A stretch of 64,000 nucleotides of DNA from assembly GCF_037975245.1 (NCBI RefSeq), contig NC_092568.1:5310001-5374000 (forward strand), written 5' to 3'. The position numbers and the translations under genes are program-made. The notes below the pieces were generated by a model. The model made no database searches, was not told the origin of the DNA, and saw nothing but the letters and a program-made list of their open reading frames with translations. Every line of letters starts with the position of its first letter. Position 1 is the stretch's first letter. This stretch comes from Apostichopus japonicus. Taxonomy: Eukaryota; Echinodermata; Holothuroidea; Aspidochirotida; Stichopodidae. Positions 40,116 through 50,886 of this stretch are shown here, in pieces.

Positions 40116-43100
40116 GCTATGTACGTTTCAACAAAAGAATATAGATTGCCTGAACTCAGATTTGCATATAACGATAGTGATGTCCTGCTGTTTGGTAGAT
40201 CCTTGCAAACTACGAACTCTTGCAAAACCAGCCAAAATAAAGAAAAAACCATTAAGCAACTCAGACTTATCCATCCAAGCCAATCCAATATGAAATCACC
40301 TTACTAAGCCACATGAAACAGCGGTTAGAGCACCCCGCCCCCCCCCTCAACCCCACCATACATCAACACCCTCCTGTTGCCCAAGCATTCAGTAGATTCA
40401 ATATTTAATTTACAAAATTCTCTTGGCACACAAACTTTGTAATAATATGCAAGTGGTGTGGAGCGAAGACTTCCGTGGCTCTTTGTTTATCTCAGGTTTG
40501 AGAAATTTGGAAATGAGGTTTAGTTACTTTCAGTTATTATTTTGTATTTGTTTTTATTTTTTATGCTACACTGCTTTGATGTTGAACTGATTCCTTCTCC
40601 TATCTCAGTATTATAGAAAGTGGTCTGCGTGTGCTGACGTCCGCCGTACGGGGAAATTAAGTGGCCGTTCGAGCAAGGGTTGACGTCATCAAAGCTAACT
40701 AATTCAGAGAAAACCAATCGACATTGCAGCGTACTAAACCAGACTAGAACTTCCCAGTCAATGCAAACAATAAACCATATCATACCAACACACGAAATAA
40801 GAGTAACTCAAGCTAAATCAAACCATAAATAAATTAAAAAAAACAATATTGGGGCAATGTACTTATCCAAATCAAGTGAATTTTCGAAAATTTATGTTAA
40901 CAAAGCTAGGAACAAGCCATTTAGATAGGCATTGGACAAATGCGTTTGTTTTCACTTCGGCTGAGCAGTATATAATTTTTTGATATTACACCTCGTTATC
41001 AGTTTAAGATTAATCGATAATCGATACTCTTGTCACAGGGAAATACATTGAACTTGTAAAGATAATTACCATAGTAGTGTAGAATGTACAGACGAGACCT
41101 GTTGTTACAATCACGATCCACAAGTTGAGATTTGTTACTAAAAAAGAAGAAATAAACTCGAGTTCTCTTTTGCGTGATCATCAGAATAAAATCGTCAGAA
41201 AATAAGTCATTCATGTAAATACACGGGTGTTTGTTTAGGTAAGAGGGGAACTTTCTCGGGGAGGGAGGGTAGTTATTTACACGGTAGGCCTACGGTTAAT
41301 ACACGGGCTGCTGTTCAGGTGAGAATAACACTCTCAGTCGTGTAGGACAGTCATTCAAACGTTACACACAGAGGAGATTCTTCTGGTGACAGGGGTACTT
41401 TTTCGGTGAGTGATACAATGTATAGTCATAACACCGTGTTGTGCCAGTATGATGACCTATTAAAGTGACAGGGTCGACCCACTCCCCCCCCCCCGCCCCG
41501 CCACCATCCTGTACACCATCTCGTATGCATGCCATTGTACATTTAGTCCCGTAATGTTATATATCAGAAACCTATACCGTAAATGTTATTAGTGAGTTGA
41601 AGCAGTATATGATTAGCATAACGAATAGCAGTCTTGAATAACTTTTGAAGCGTGTAATACCTAAACATAGTATTTTTCCAATAGTGTTCTTTTGTATTTC
41701 TCAACCCCACTCCACCCCTACCCCTACCTCCACCCCAGTGGCGGAGCGTCAGTACAGTCAGGGGCGGATGCCCCCCCCCCCCCTGACGGACTCAAATGGA
41801 CTGCTGGCGCCCTTTTCAGCTCTTTACCACTTTTTACTTATTCGCGATTATTGACTTTTTTATTGCGCTCATATCTACCTATTGACATTTGTCACATTTT
41901 GTTGGTGTAATTTCGCGATGACACCTATTTATTCTTCGTTTATCTGCAAATTAGCCAGACCCGGAAAGGGTCATTTCCGGCGGTCTAGGGAGTATCTTTA
42001 CTCAAAAAATTTCTGTACGCTATGCGCCAACCTGTGGTGGCGCTCTGCTTAGATAGTGTCGAAAGCGCCCCTACAGACCATTCTCGCCCCTGCTGACCAA
42101 TACCCCTAGCTCTGCCACTGCTCCACCCCACCCCACTCTTAAACCAGCATCACCTTATCTCGCACTTACAGGACATCATAGGTCCCTGCCTATGTAACTG
42201 CTCCATGTAATAACGTACAAGACATCAACCCGCACTGGGGGGTGAGGAGCATCGAGTAACATAAAACAGTGCTTTTTTGTCATGAAAGATCATCATACCT
42301 GCGTTCACTACTAGTGCTGGTGTGTAAGACACAATAGCAACGTAAAACAGTGTCTGTAGAAGAAAACAGAGCGCTCCTAGTAACCTCATCGGAAATCCGT
42401 ATCGTAAATAGAAATACTGAAAATAAAGAGATAAAAACCAAAATTCATCATCTAACTGACGACGACATCTATCTATACATCTTCTTTAACTTGAGCTATT
42501 AATTGCGAGATACCCTCTAGCTTACTTAGTCGAAACTTCGCGTCGGAAAATTGAAGCAATGTTTTCCGTATAGGTGTTTGCAAGAATGTGCGCCCTGTTC
42601 CGCTTCTTAAAATCAATATCGCGATTATGCGTGTAACTGCCTCTGCATATCCCTATAGTTACTAAAAGCTCGACACGAGCAATAAAGGAAATTTATCTTC
42701 ATCAGGAGTTCATGAAACTAACTGTACAGAACGTTGATGTGTTATTCTTAGTGTAGCCACCAATCTTCATTTTCTTTTACTTTAATAATAGAAACTTATA
42801 CGCGCTTAGTCGTCCATTTCCTTGAAGTCACAAGTGATTTTTGTTCATTGCTGAAGATGATTCACATAGATATGTAGAGAAGCCACACATGTATATTACA
42901 ATCAACAGTAAAACATATTATCGCTTACAGTCTATTAGGTCTTAACTCAGCTGATATACTTTGACTAGAGATAAATGAGTTTTATCTTAATGGAATGTCG
43001 GTGTCAGAAAATGTTAAAGGTGGCGTGTCTAATACTCGTTACATTTGCACACACTGCGTTCGATAAATGTATCTACAATTTTGTTCTTTTGAAATTTAGA

Positions 43101-46100
43101 CTGGTTAAGACATAATCGTGCAGTAGGGTTCACGCAGACCGGTTTAAACTATCTGTTCAAATATGGGTTTTGCGGAGGAGCATGTGTAAAAATATATATA
43201 TATTTATAAAAATAATTAAATGCATTGATGATCCTAGTATCGCGAGGTAAGCCCATCCACCGATAATTTATTTCCCTTTAGTTTACCTATGAATGTTTGA
43301 ACAAATATACACTTCAAGTTAATGGGCACTACAGTTAATGTGAGTTCTCACTTTGCATGAGATATTATCTTAAGTATATGCTTTTATCCAATGGTCCACA
43401 AATGTTGTACGGCGTATGTCATATCACCAGAAAGGTGCAATTTATTAATAAATAAATATATTATAGTTCATGAACGAAAGAAAAATACGCATCAGTCATA
43501 ATTCTTATAGGCAAAATATATGCTAGGCCTTTGTTTATGCATACTTATAGCATGGTAGGCTGTTTCTAATTTATGACATGTTTTGGAAACAAACAGCTTT
43601 TTACATGTTAAATTATTACGATTCAGGATTCGGGGTCAATATAACAAGTTCGAATTTGTTGCAAAATATATAAATAATTTTTAAAAACGACTATACTCCA
43701 TTCTTATTTTTACATGAGCACTATGAAATCTCTGAACTCTATGTGTATACACGGATTCACAAACATATCCCACGATCTCTTTATTTTCTGAGCCGGCCAA
43801 CCACGTACTCTATGTGTCTTACATTGAAAATACAACGACCTTCGTCAATTTTCTGACGTCACAACATATAGTTGAGGGGGTATGAAGTTTATTATAACTT
43901 TATTTAGCATATGTTCTTCTCCGTGTGAAACAGAAGTATTGACAGGGAAATGGTCAAATTGACTCTAAATTGATTTTCATTTCAAATCTGTTAGCTTGGC
44001 ATTCCTTAACAATATATAATAATTAACCAAAAGAAAGAGGAATGAATTTCTCTGTTTTAAATCTGAGTGCGATCAAGGTTTAACACGATGATAACAACTA
44101 ATTCATAAACTAATATTTTTCTACCTCCTGTTTAGGTATTATAGAAAAAGCGATGATTTTCCTGATACTTCAAAGTTAATAAAACAAAAATTACAGCGAT
44201 AAAATTCCCACCTTGCTGACTCTAAGATGTTTATTAACCAAAGACGGATTTTATTTGGATGTATTTTTTTTATGACATATTCGTCAATATCGCTGATTAC
44301 GTTTTCATCATAAACATTGATGTCTATTGATAGTAACATATGGCGCAAACGATTTTTGTGTACAACGTTAAATTACCGAAGGTCAAAGTTCATCCAATTT
44401 ATTAGTAAGTACAATAGAGTTCAACACACTGTGTGGGGATATCTGGCTCCGTTCAGGTTACAGTTATATCACCAGGGTTCATAGTGCGCAATCCTAGCCT
44501 TCCTGAATATGAAAGAATTTTCCCTTTTCAAATTAAATGGTTCTGTTGAGAATATTATATTATATATATTACTCAACCAGGTACGATAAAATACGTGTTT
44601 GAATGTGATATTTTTTTTAAAGGGTGATTTAGGCACAAAATTGATATTGATATATGTGGACAGTTTGAACCACTGTTATCAATCCATGCTATTTTCTCTT
44701 CCACTTTTAAGTTTTGGCAAATTGATCCTTTAAGCCACCCGATACACACAGAAAACACAGTATCTACTGTAAATCTTGAAAGTTTTGTACCAAAGTAAAA
44801 CTGGATCGTGCTGATAAATCAGTAGCATGTGCTATTTAGAATTACAGTAAGAACTTTTGATATGTGTAATCCCAACAAGTCAAGTTTGATGTATTTGTTG
44901 GGATTATACAACATATCCTCAGTTCTTACTGTAATCCTAATAGCACATACTACCGATTTATCAGTTTTTATGCATGAGCACGATACAGCTTTTAATGTGG
45001 TACAATAGTAACTGAAATCTCAGTGTGGATCGGTTGTTTAAACAATTGGGGTTCATCAATTAAAATGACTGGAACATACAGTCTAATACACACACCATTA
45101 GGTGGTCAGTTCAGAAGAAACACACAACTCGATGCGAGAACATACAACGTTATGGCCTCAAATGACAAGTATACAATGTTTAATCAATTTGGACAAGGAC
45201 AAAGGGTGTTTAATGCCATTTAAGGGTGCCCTGTTGTACAAATGAAGATAAAAGAACAGGGTTCGGTTGAGTTCTAGAAATTACAAAACATTGGATGAAA
45301 ATTAACAATTTTGGCTGCACTGAGGAGCCGAAGTCATCATCAAGTTACCGTTAAAGGAGCCTTCCATAAACTTTGCCAGCACTCCAATGTGTCTTGTTTC
45401 TTGGACTATGACACATATTAAGTCTAAAATTCTTCAGGAAGACACGCCCCTTAAAGTAAAGGCTTACACTTTTATACAAAGATCTTTAAAATTCATTTAT
45501 ATAAAAGTAATGTATTATCCAATTTCTGTTTCTTAAGCCAATTTCCGCATCTAAGCATATTCACTTGAGAAATCGATGCTCACCTGATATGCTGTGGTAA
45601 TTCTAATCCGTTAAATACCGGTATGTGATAAGATATCAAGGCTCACCTGATATGCGGTGGTGATCTCTAAACCGTAAAAAACCGGTATGTGCTAAGATAT
45701 CAAGGCTGACCTGATATGCGGTTTGTGATCTAAGAACAATAAAATATCGATATGATGGCTTCAGATATCAAGGCTCACCTGATATGCAGTGGTGATCTCT
45801 AAACCGTAAAATACCGGTATGAGGATTTCAGATATCACCAGAGTAGATGGTATGGTCTGTAACCCAATGAGTAGATAATGTCCTCCAAAGAAGTAGGTCT
45901 CAGCTGCATAACCCAACAAGGTAATAGGAGAAATGAAGGAGGCCAGAATAGTCAGTGCAATCGGCAAACTGAAGATACTGCGATCGGCTAAGAAGAAACT
46001 ATAATAAATTAAGAGAAAAGAGAGTTACTAGAGAACAAAGGCCCTATCACAATCAAGATTCACCAGCACAGAGAATACTTTCACCCATCACAAGATAATT

Positions 46101-46790
46101 CTTAGTAAACACAGAGCTATAACTTGGGGCGTATGCATGGGCGCACTGAAGCCTAAGGAGCGTACGTATATATGAAGGCAGAAAAGTATAAAGGGCGTAG
46201 AAATGTACACCCGGGGGTGTGTTCACACGTTTCAAGACGTTAAACATCAATTGATCATTTCAGACGAGGAAGCTGGAAGATGTGTTTACAGTAAATTATG
46301 AATTTATTCTAAACGAGGCTTAAATGAGTTTGGTAAAAATATACAGGCGGTATTTCACAAAGTAGACAAACGGTTAAGGTACCGGTAGTTTAAAAAAATA
46401 GGATTCAAATAGTTCATACGTTTTACTTAGGCCTATATGATTACAATATATAGTATTACATTGACTAATGTATAATTTTAAGCAGTGCTTCTATGTATGG
46501 CGCTCTTTGCTTTGACCAAAAACCGCAACTAACGAGCATCCATATTGTATCGGAGAGAAAGAGAAAGAGTATCGGAGAGAAACAGTTCATAAAAAAAGTT
46601 GATTATTTTCAGAAACAGCGAATGAACGCGTACAATATGTACAAGGATGTAACTAGTATGACCTTCGGGTAGTAGTGGGTCTTCTTTTCGCCATTCCGTG
46701 ATAAATTCCCATTCCAGTTAGGATCAGAAGCATCAATGCCATCACTACGTAATCAACCGGACTAAGAGAGTTAAAGGAAGATCCAGCCAT
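33205..46790 (-). CDS. SLC5A8-like: Gene A: SLC5-family sodium-coupled solute transporter, SMCT (SLC5A8/A12)-like, 14 exons
   Basis: Predicted plasma-membrane symporter that couples sodium entry to uptake of a small anion, probably a monocarboxylate. Fourteen exons on the minus strand, all bounded by AG/GT, join in phase into 1668 nt (555 codons plus stop). Vertebrate SLC5A8 proteins are about 610 residues. Sodium:solute symporter hallmarks run in the family order: an N-terminal segment ending GMGIYHGMAKRRPTT (residues about 20-40), FFLADRS (about 43-50), LASFISPITLLGYAAETY (about 59-76), a YLRYGFPMRLLG block (exon 3), GGIKAVIWTDVF (start of exon 5), GISQTAVQRFLSAR (exon 6), SSGINSMVAVTIEDIW (exon 11) and GIFGAPILGAFLVGML (exon 12). 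The start is the ATG at 46790, whose exon matches exon 1 of gene B in length and sequence. The C-terminus is less certain: exon 14 can be read to a TGA at 33205-33207, with AATAAA shortly after, or spliced at a GT to an unseen exon. Exact substrate is inference. Confidence 0.88.
33651..33706. repeat. G-rich polypurine tract (GGGGA)n in gene A intron 13
   Basis: GGGAGGGGAGGGGAAGGGGA repeats, on the minus-strand gene's template side; G-quadruplex-prone. Confidence 0.8.
34465..34567 (-). CDS. Gene A exon 13
   Basis: 103 nt between CCCCACAG and AGG|GTATAA. Encodes AVFCGTLLSISIGVWIIAGS followed by a hydrophilic loop to FYAYR. It corresponds to the 'GALxGLxxxxxxxxWVGIG' helix of SLC5A8. Confidence 0.85.
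35207..35308. repeat. (TA)n microsatellite in gene A intron 12
   Basis: About 100 bp, interrupted by ATGTA and TTTATA. It is flanked by CTACTACCAATATA on the left and TATTAGTAGTAG on the right, a small inverted pair. Confidence 0.96.
35488..35641 (-). CDS. Gene A exon 12
   Basis: 154 nt between CTTTCCAG and AG|GTAGGT. Encodes LFGLLSIGLAFLASRLGTLV and then SVLGIFGAPILGAFLVGML, two SSF transmembrane helices; the GIFGAPILGAF glycine-rich motif is family-typical. Confidence 0.93.
36466..36608 (-). CDS. Gene A exon 11
   Basis: 143 nt between TTACACAG and T|GTAAGT. Encodes TISSGINSMVAVTIEDIWKP, the conserved SSF 'S(T)xSSxxN' helix, followed by a hydrophilic cytosolic stretch ending in ...DTKISKIL. 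Confidence 0.92.
37054..37142 (-). CDS. Gene A exon 10
   Basis: 89 nt between TCGATAG and AG|GTAAGA. Encodes IVMIFVNQQFSHIPGYQGIF then ISCIFAGAL, equivalent to the ...HVPGLPGLFVAGLFSGAL region of vertebrate SMCTs. Confidence 0.9.
37636..37700 (-). CDS. Gene A exon 9
   Basis: 65 nt between CAAACAG and CAG|GTACTT. Encodes SPLEQPVTYVNQPPNFTSPD; the trailing SPDQ resembles the ...PDQL that precedes the next membrane segment in SLC5A8 relatives. NFT is a possible N-glycosylation site. Confidence 0.75.
38231..38278 (-). CDS. Gene A exon 8 (short extracellular-loop exon)
   Basis: 48 nt between TTTGCAG and A|GTAAGT. Encodes KTDVVSPTMYCDEDC in the phase required by exons 7 and 9. It sits where vertebrate SLC5A8 has a short cysteine-containing loop, so the loop is longer here. 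Accepted mainly because both splice sites and both phases fit. Confidence 0.7.
38585..38670 (-). CDS. Gene A exon 7
   Basis: 86 nt; acceptor TTTTCCAG, donor A|GTGAGT. Encodes a membrane segment beginning SMWLNVPFST and ending VLYAFYH. The pseudogene keeps a 62-nt relic of this exon with the same borders. Confidence 0.85.
38923..39063 (-). CDS. Gene A exon 6
   Basis: 141 nt; acceptor TTTTCAAG, donor TG|GTAAGT. Encodes FPVDPTTRTTFLSVVIG followed by WSTLSIYGISQTAVQRFLSA, matching the SSF segment that in vertebrate SLC5 proteins reads ...SIYGVNQSQVQRY.... Confidence 0.92.
39822..39976 (-). CDS. Gene A exon 5 (GGIKAVIWTD signature)
   Basis: 155 nt between TTCATAG and AA|GTAAGT. Starts with GGIKAVIWTDVFLAIVM, the most diagnostic SSF motif in the window, and ends in a charged loop GKVWEINRQDGRFEVFK. 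Confidence 0.94.
40041..40111. repeat. (TA)n microsatellite in gene A intron 4
   Basis: About 35 units, 65 bp from the acceptor of exon 5. Confidence 0.96.
41070..41137 (-). CDS. Gene A exon 4
   Basis: 68 nt between TTTTTTAG and a GTAATT donor. Encodes V-TNLNLWIVIVTTGLVCTFYT-TM, the membrane segment just before the GGIKAVIWTD motif. The pseudogene at 10-19 kb keeps an exon of exactly 68 nt with a near-identical translation. Confidence 0.9.
41736..42120. mobile_element. 385-bp hAT-like MITE in gene A intron 3
   Basis: Left tip CAGTGGCGGAGCGT and right tip AGCTCTGCCACTG form inverted ends, flanked by the perfect 8-bp direct repeat CTCCACCC (41728-41735 and 42121-42128). Too short to code. The right half contains the ATGCGCCAACC...GTGGTGGCGCTC segment shared with 49544-49886, so these are two copies of one family. 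Confidence 0.82.
42299..42416 (-). CDS. Gene A exon 3
   Basis: 118 nt between TTTTCAG and a GTATGA donor. Encodes YLRYGFPMRLLGAL followed by a hydrophobic segment ending SYTPALVVNA, a typical SSF transmembrane segment. It has the same length and phase as gene B exon 3. Confidence 0.92.
44788..45002. mobile_element. Foldback (hairpin) element in gene A intron 2
   Basis: Long inverted repeat: the left arm GTACCAAAG...CGTGCTGATAAATC...TTACAGTAAGAAC...AATCCCAACAA is mirrored by TTGTTGGGATT...GTTCTTACTGTAA...GATTTATCAG...GCACG...GTAC, with a spacer of about 16 nt (TCAAGTTTGATGT region). Arms are roughly 95 bp with several small indels. Non-coding. Typical of a foldback MITE; no target duplication identified. 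Confidence 0.75.
45582..45840 (-). repeat. Tandem copies of gene A exon 2 3' end plus splice donor
   Basis: On the minus strand the sequence encoding IPVFYGLEITTAYQ and the following GTGAGCCTTGATATC is repeated four times at 63-68 bp spacing. The exon/donor borders fall at 45779 (real exon 2), 45711, 45647 and 45584. The third copy still encodes IPVFYGLEITTAYQ; the second carries GTCAGC instead of GTGAGC; the fourth has lost 1 nt. Three of the four have a good GTGAG donor, so intron 2 starts with a series of decoy donors. Confidence 0.85.
45779..45998 (-). CDS. Gene A exon 2
   Basis: 220 nt; acceptor TATAG, donor CAG|GTGAGC. Encodes FFLADRS, then the SSF core LASFISPITLLGYAAETY, ending in VFYGLEITTAYQ. 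It is the same length as gene B exon 2. Three further degenerate copies of its last ~45 nt plus donor lie directly downstream in the intron (see the repeat at 45582-45840). Confidence 0.92.
46663..46790 (-). CDS. Gene A exon 1 (start codon, first membrane segment)
   Basis: 128 coding nt beginning ATGGCTGGATCTTCC, giving a protein start MAGSSFNSLSPVDYVVMAL. It ends ...RRPTTTR before the donor AG|GTCATA. The length equals gene B exon 1, and both encode the segment [DN]YVVMAL...GMGIYHGMAKRRPTT. Phase 2 at the 3' end is completed by the first base of exon 2. Confidence 0.9.
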
Positions 46791-48614
46791 CTTGGTGATC
46801 TGTGAAAATCACCATTTAAAAATAAAACATATTTCTTGGCCTTCTCTGGAAAATTATGTCTGTTTAGTGAAGGGGAGATGACTTGACATTTATGTGTCTT
46901 GGGCGGGTGGGGAAGGTTCAAGCGCTCGCCTATTACCAGGTAGCTGTAATTCAGTACAGAAGCCCCCGTTGCAACACACCGTCGTAGCTATAAGTTTACA
47001 TCTAATTTGCTACCTATTTTACTGCTTATTCGTAAAACGATGAACTATAAATGCGGCTGTCAGCTTGTAAGAAAGATATGACATGTGGGATTGAAGTGGG
47101 AGTAGGGTAGAAGGCCCGAATGTGGTTAAAAACTGCTCCGTAACGAGTTATGATAATTGTTATGTTGTAATATTCTGTAATATTTTAGCTATAAATGGAT
47201 AATAGTAAATTAAAATAAAAGTATGTATATACCTTACCTATGTGAACTGTTTGAGGTCTCTATACTGCACTATTCGATTAATAACTGTGATGTCACTTAA
47301 ACAGCGCACTCTGAGCATTATTATCATCACCCATATAGCCCGTTCTCTGTGGTGGTCAAGAAGAGAGAGCTGCGTATTTTGCGGGCTGTAAATGGCGTTA
47401 CGCGGCTCCGATCTACAACGGTATATTGAGCTTCGTGCAGTTTACCAACCTAGTATAGTCTGTCATAAGAAGAAGCTGGTTGTATACGATTCTACTTGTT
47501 TGGTAAACCCTGGCTGGGCCATTGTGTGTATTGAATCATTTCTAACTCCACAAAATAAGTTATCTTTAGCGTTCCATCTTATTTAAAAGTTATAAAAGTT
47601 TACGGTAAAGTAAATAAATTGTATGTGATAGGAGATGTATAAAGATAAAGCCATCGATTATGCTTTGAAGGACTTGAACGCCGTAACCTGAGCATCACCA
47701 AAGGGGACTCGAGTTTGTCAATAAAGAGATTGTACACACACACCCACACACACACACAAACGATGCTGTACCAAAACAATACTGGAATCAACTCAGGCTG
47801 TAAACATTGTGATACAAATATTAAACTTGAAGTGATCGAGACTTCATTTGGGGTCATGATGGTGACAGCAGAAGAATGCTCACGCAAATTAATATTAACA
47901 ATAAACTTTAAAGCGTAATACTTAAAAGGGCATGAAATGTTGAAAGCGAACAGCGACATAATATAAACAAAACTACTTTTCTGAGAGAAAATTGAATTAT
48001 GTTAACACAATTCATAAATCTGGAGAGAAGTTTTCCCGCGGCAGGCAAACGAGGAATCTGGCATTCGTTGTCGTCTATAGGAGTAAAAATTGCACTTTTC
48101 GAAGGATAGATAAGATCTAACAGGACTTATACTCCTCGATATAAAAACAAAGCTATTTTAACATAATTTTATATATTGGTGGATGGGCAGGCGGTGAATA
48201 ATTACTTAATTAAAATGAGGCAATTTGGAGATGATAACTAATATTAAATTGTACCATCATGTATTTATTTACAGATGAGTAGAAGTATGGAACTAGTCTA
48301 TATTGATTTTTATTATAGTTTGGAGACGGTACCTATAAGATACGTCAAAGGAACTAAATTTTAACATAAATTTACACACATTATTTTATAATTGTATTCA
48401 AAACTTTTAGTTTTATTTCTGGAGACCTTTCCGGAGCAAAGGAAGATATCCTAATTGATATTTTACTAATTAATGTTAAGGTGGGTGGATTCTGCTATCA
48501 GCTGGGTGAACAATTGCCTAATCTGGGTTCATATGCCGTCTACAGGGTTAGTTACACATTTAAGCCAAAGCTTGGTAATGGTTTACGCAGGCGGTTGACT
48601 GTCATATGCTCCTA
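46791..48614. other. Upstream region of gene A; no exon seen
   Basis: Should contain the gene A promoter and any non-coding first exon. No TATA box or motif could be assigned. A small TG/CA stretch is at 47735-47760. Confidence 0.45.
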
Positions 48615-48622
48615 TATAGGTC

Positions 48623-50001
48623 CAGTGGCGTCGCCAAGGGGGGGGGGGCCAGGGGGGCACGTGCCCCCCTAAAAACCTGGTGCCCCCCCCCGAGTGCCCC
48701 CCATCTGAGATTTGGGTTGGTAAAAAAATATATATACATTTGTTATATTCAACTCCCATCATCTGAGTTGGTTTTTCATAAGGACAAAGAAGCACAGTAA
48801 TTCGTATTTTCTTCAAATGAGCTGCGAAAAAATGAACAAGTTTATCCTTGAACGTCGGGTATCGAAGTCGTAACCCGCGCCATCACAACAGGTGTCGATA
48901 TTTACATTGAATGTGTCAGTGCTCACGCCATACCAGCGGATATACAAGTCCGCTTCGCGAGCTACATGACTGTGAGAAGGGAGGGTACTGCAATATGTTG
49001 CCTTGGTCTGAGGTTGACAGGTTAGGAGCTGACGAAATGTGAGAATGTGAGGGTCCGTAGGCACCATACTTACATATATTTGTGGACTCATATATTAACC
49101 TTGTTGTGTAGGGGGTCCAGAGGTCATTTGAGGTCAGATGCTTGTAGGAACAAATGGCGAATGTTCACACCTGCATACTGAGCCATACTCGATGTGTGAT
49201 CAAACTTTGGATTGCATGGTGAGATCCCTGATAGGAGCCAATAACGATGCTGGAACCTGTTACATCTTAATAGATAATGGCGAAAACGAGAAGGAAAAGA
49301 AAGGAGTCGGGGTCATGCACACATTAATTCAACAAATGTAGGTTCTATTGATAGGGTTAGGCATAATATCGACAGCATGTGGTTCATATCCTCTGCAAAA
49401 TTCTGCGCCTTGTTAAAATCATTACCTCAAAAATAGCAATTTCTGGAGATATCTTCAGATCGAATTTAGCATCAAATGTGGCAGCATTTTGCATCTAGCC
49501 CATCCTCCGTATGCGAAAATTTTCCAAAGGGGAGGGGTGGGGGCAGTGGCGGCGGAACCAAGGGGGGCCCTTACTACACTCAAAAACGTCTTTGCGAGTA
49601 CACTACGAGTAATAGCTACTCTCTTAAAACACCATCGAATATACAACTTACAATGTTTTTACAGACTTTTACGTGCAATCTGAGAAATTGCAGGCTTGAG
49701 ACCCATATTTTAGGGCTAGGTATTCGCAGCATAAAACACTCGGGAAGTGCCGTTTCCGGCCATCTGGGGGTTTGAAAAACCCAAAATTTTCTTTTACGCT
49801 CCGCGCCAACCGATGGTGGCGCTCCGCTTAGATTGTCTCTGCACATTAGTCCCCCCCCCAATAATTTTCCCGTTCCGCCGCGCCTGGAGGGGCACCCCCT
49901 CCCCTTAGACCCCTCCCCAGGACATTGATCCGTATCTACCTAAGTGCCCCCCCCATCAAATGCTGGTGCCCCCCAGACTGAAAAGTCTGGTGACGCCACT
50001 G
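48623..50001. mobile_element. 1379-bp hAT-like non-autonomous transposon with 8-bp target duplication
   Basis: The left end is CAGTGGCGTCGCCA and the right end TGGTGACGCCACTG, inverted copies of each other with one or two differences. They are flanked by the perfect 8-bp direct repeat TATAGGTC (48615-48622 and 50002-50009). An 8-bp duplication and a CAGTGGCG tip are characteristic of hAT elements. The subterminal regions are rich in G and C runs. No transposase frame is present inside. A smaller element of a second family is nested at 49544-49886. It lies in the interval between divergent genes A and B. Confidence 0.85.
49544..49886. mobile_element. Nested hAT-like MITE, same family as 41736-42120
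   Basis: Starts CAGTGGCGGCGGAAC and ends GTTCCGCCGCGCCTG, an imperfect inverted pair. Its interior contains CGCGCCAACC followed by GTGGTGGCGCTC and GCTTAGAT, shared in order with the element at 41736-42120. No clean target duplication is visible, and the right tip is altered. Nested in the 1379-bp hAT-like element. Confidence 0.65.
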
Positions 50002-50830
50002 TATAGGTCACGCACCACAATTTATTGTTACATTGACTTACACACTAAACTCGTCACTCTCAAGACCTGCCAAAGCATAGATAGAAGTTTTCAACTGGTA
50101 TATCCTACCCACCACATGATAGCTGTGTTCTAGTGGCCTATTATGGCACTTGCAAACTTCCACATCATGACCGTTTAGATTTTGAGCTATGAAGAGGAGC
50201 AAGTTTAGCACACTGAACCCCACCCTTCCATCTGCTCGCTCGGAGTAATATCAACATTCATCCAAAGATTTTCTAAAATTGTTTATACCACCTTCGATCC
50301 TCCCTATTTTCACACCATCTGTACTTTAAATCATGCTCTTTCAAATAAAGGCAGAACAAACAATGATTGTAACTGATAATATGATTAAACAAGCATTACA
50401 TAAGGTACTTTTACCTCTTTTCTCCGACAATGGCTCTCGAGCGGATGTACACTACTCTAATTGTGGTGCGGTCGGTCAGTATATTTCAACTGGTGGCGCA
50501 CTTGTTCGTCTGGTTTCAGATATTCGGATGTATCGGGGGTTTAAGAGAGCAGTATATGGATACGATTCTGTCGGATTTAAGACACTATATAAGACAAATC
50601 TGGAAAAGTTTAATGAAGTTTAATGCACAGAGCGTAAATTAAGTTAAAATTTTACAGTGCGGAACTATAAGAGGAAAGTGTAGTAAGAGTTGGGACTTAG
50701 GAGTAGGATGTGTTGGTAATGCAAAGCTAAACGGTATACTAGTCACATAAAGAGTCTGGTGAAGAGCATATTGATTGTAAATCTGTTCATTAACAAGTAC
50801 ATTCAAGTATAAGAATACACACACACACAC

Positions 50831-50833
<3 letters not shown>

Positions 50834-50884
<51 letters not shown>
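50834..50884. repeat. (CA)n-(TA)n microsatellite
   Basis: A CA run at 50817-50830 followed by about 25 TA units, between genes A and B. Confidence 0.95.

Positions 50885-50886
<2 letters not shown>

Noticed and set aside
49476..49861. Open frames of 64-99 codons on both strands
   Set aside because: They lie within the nested hAT-like MITE and its host element; glycine-rich translations come from G runs.
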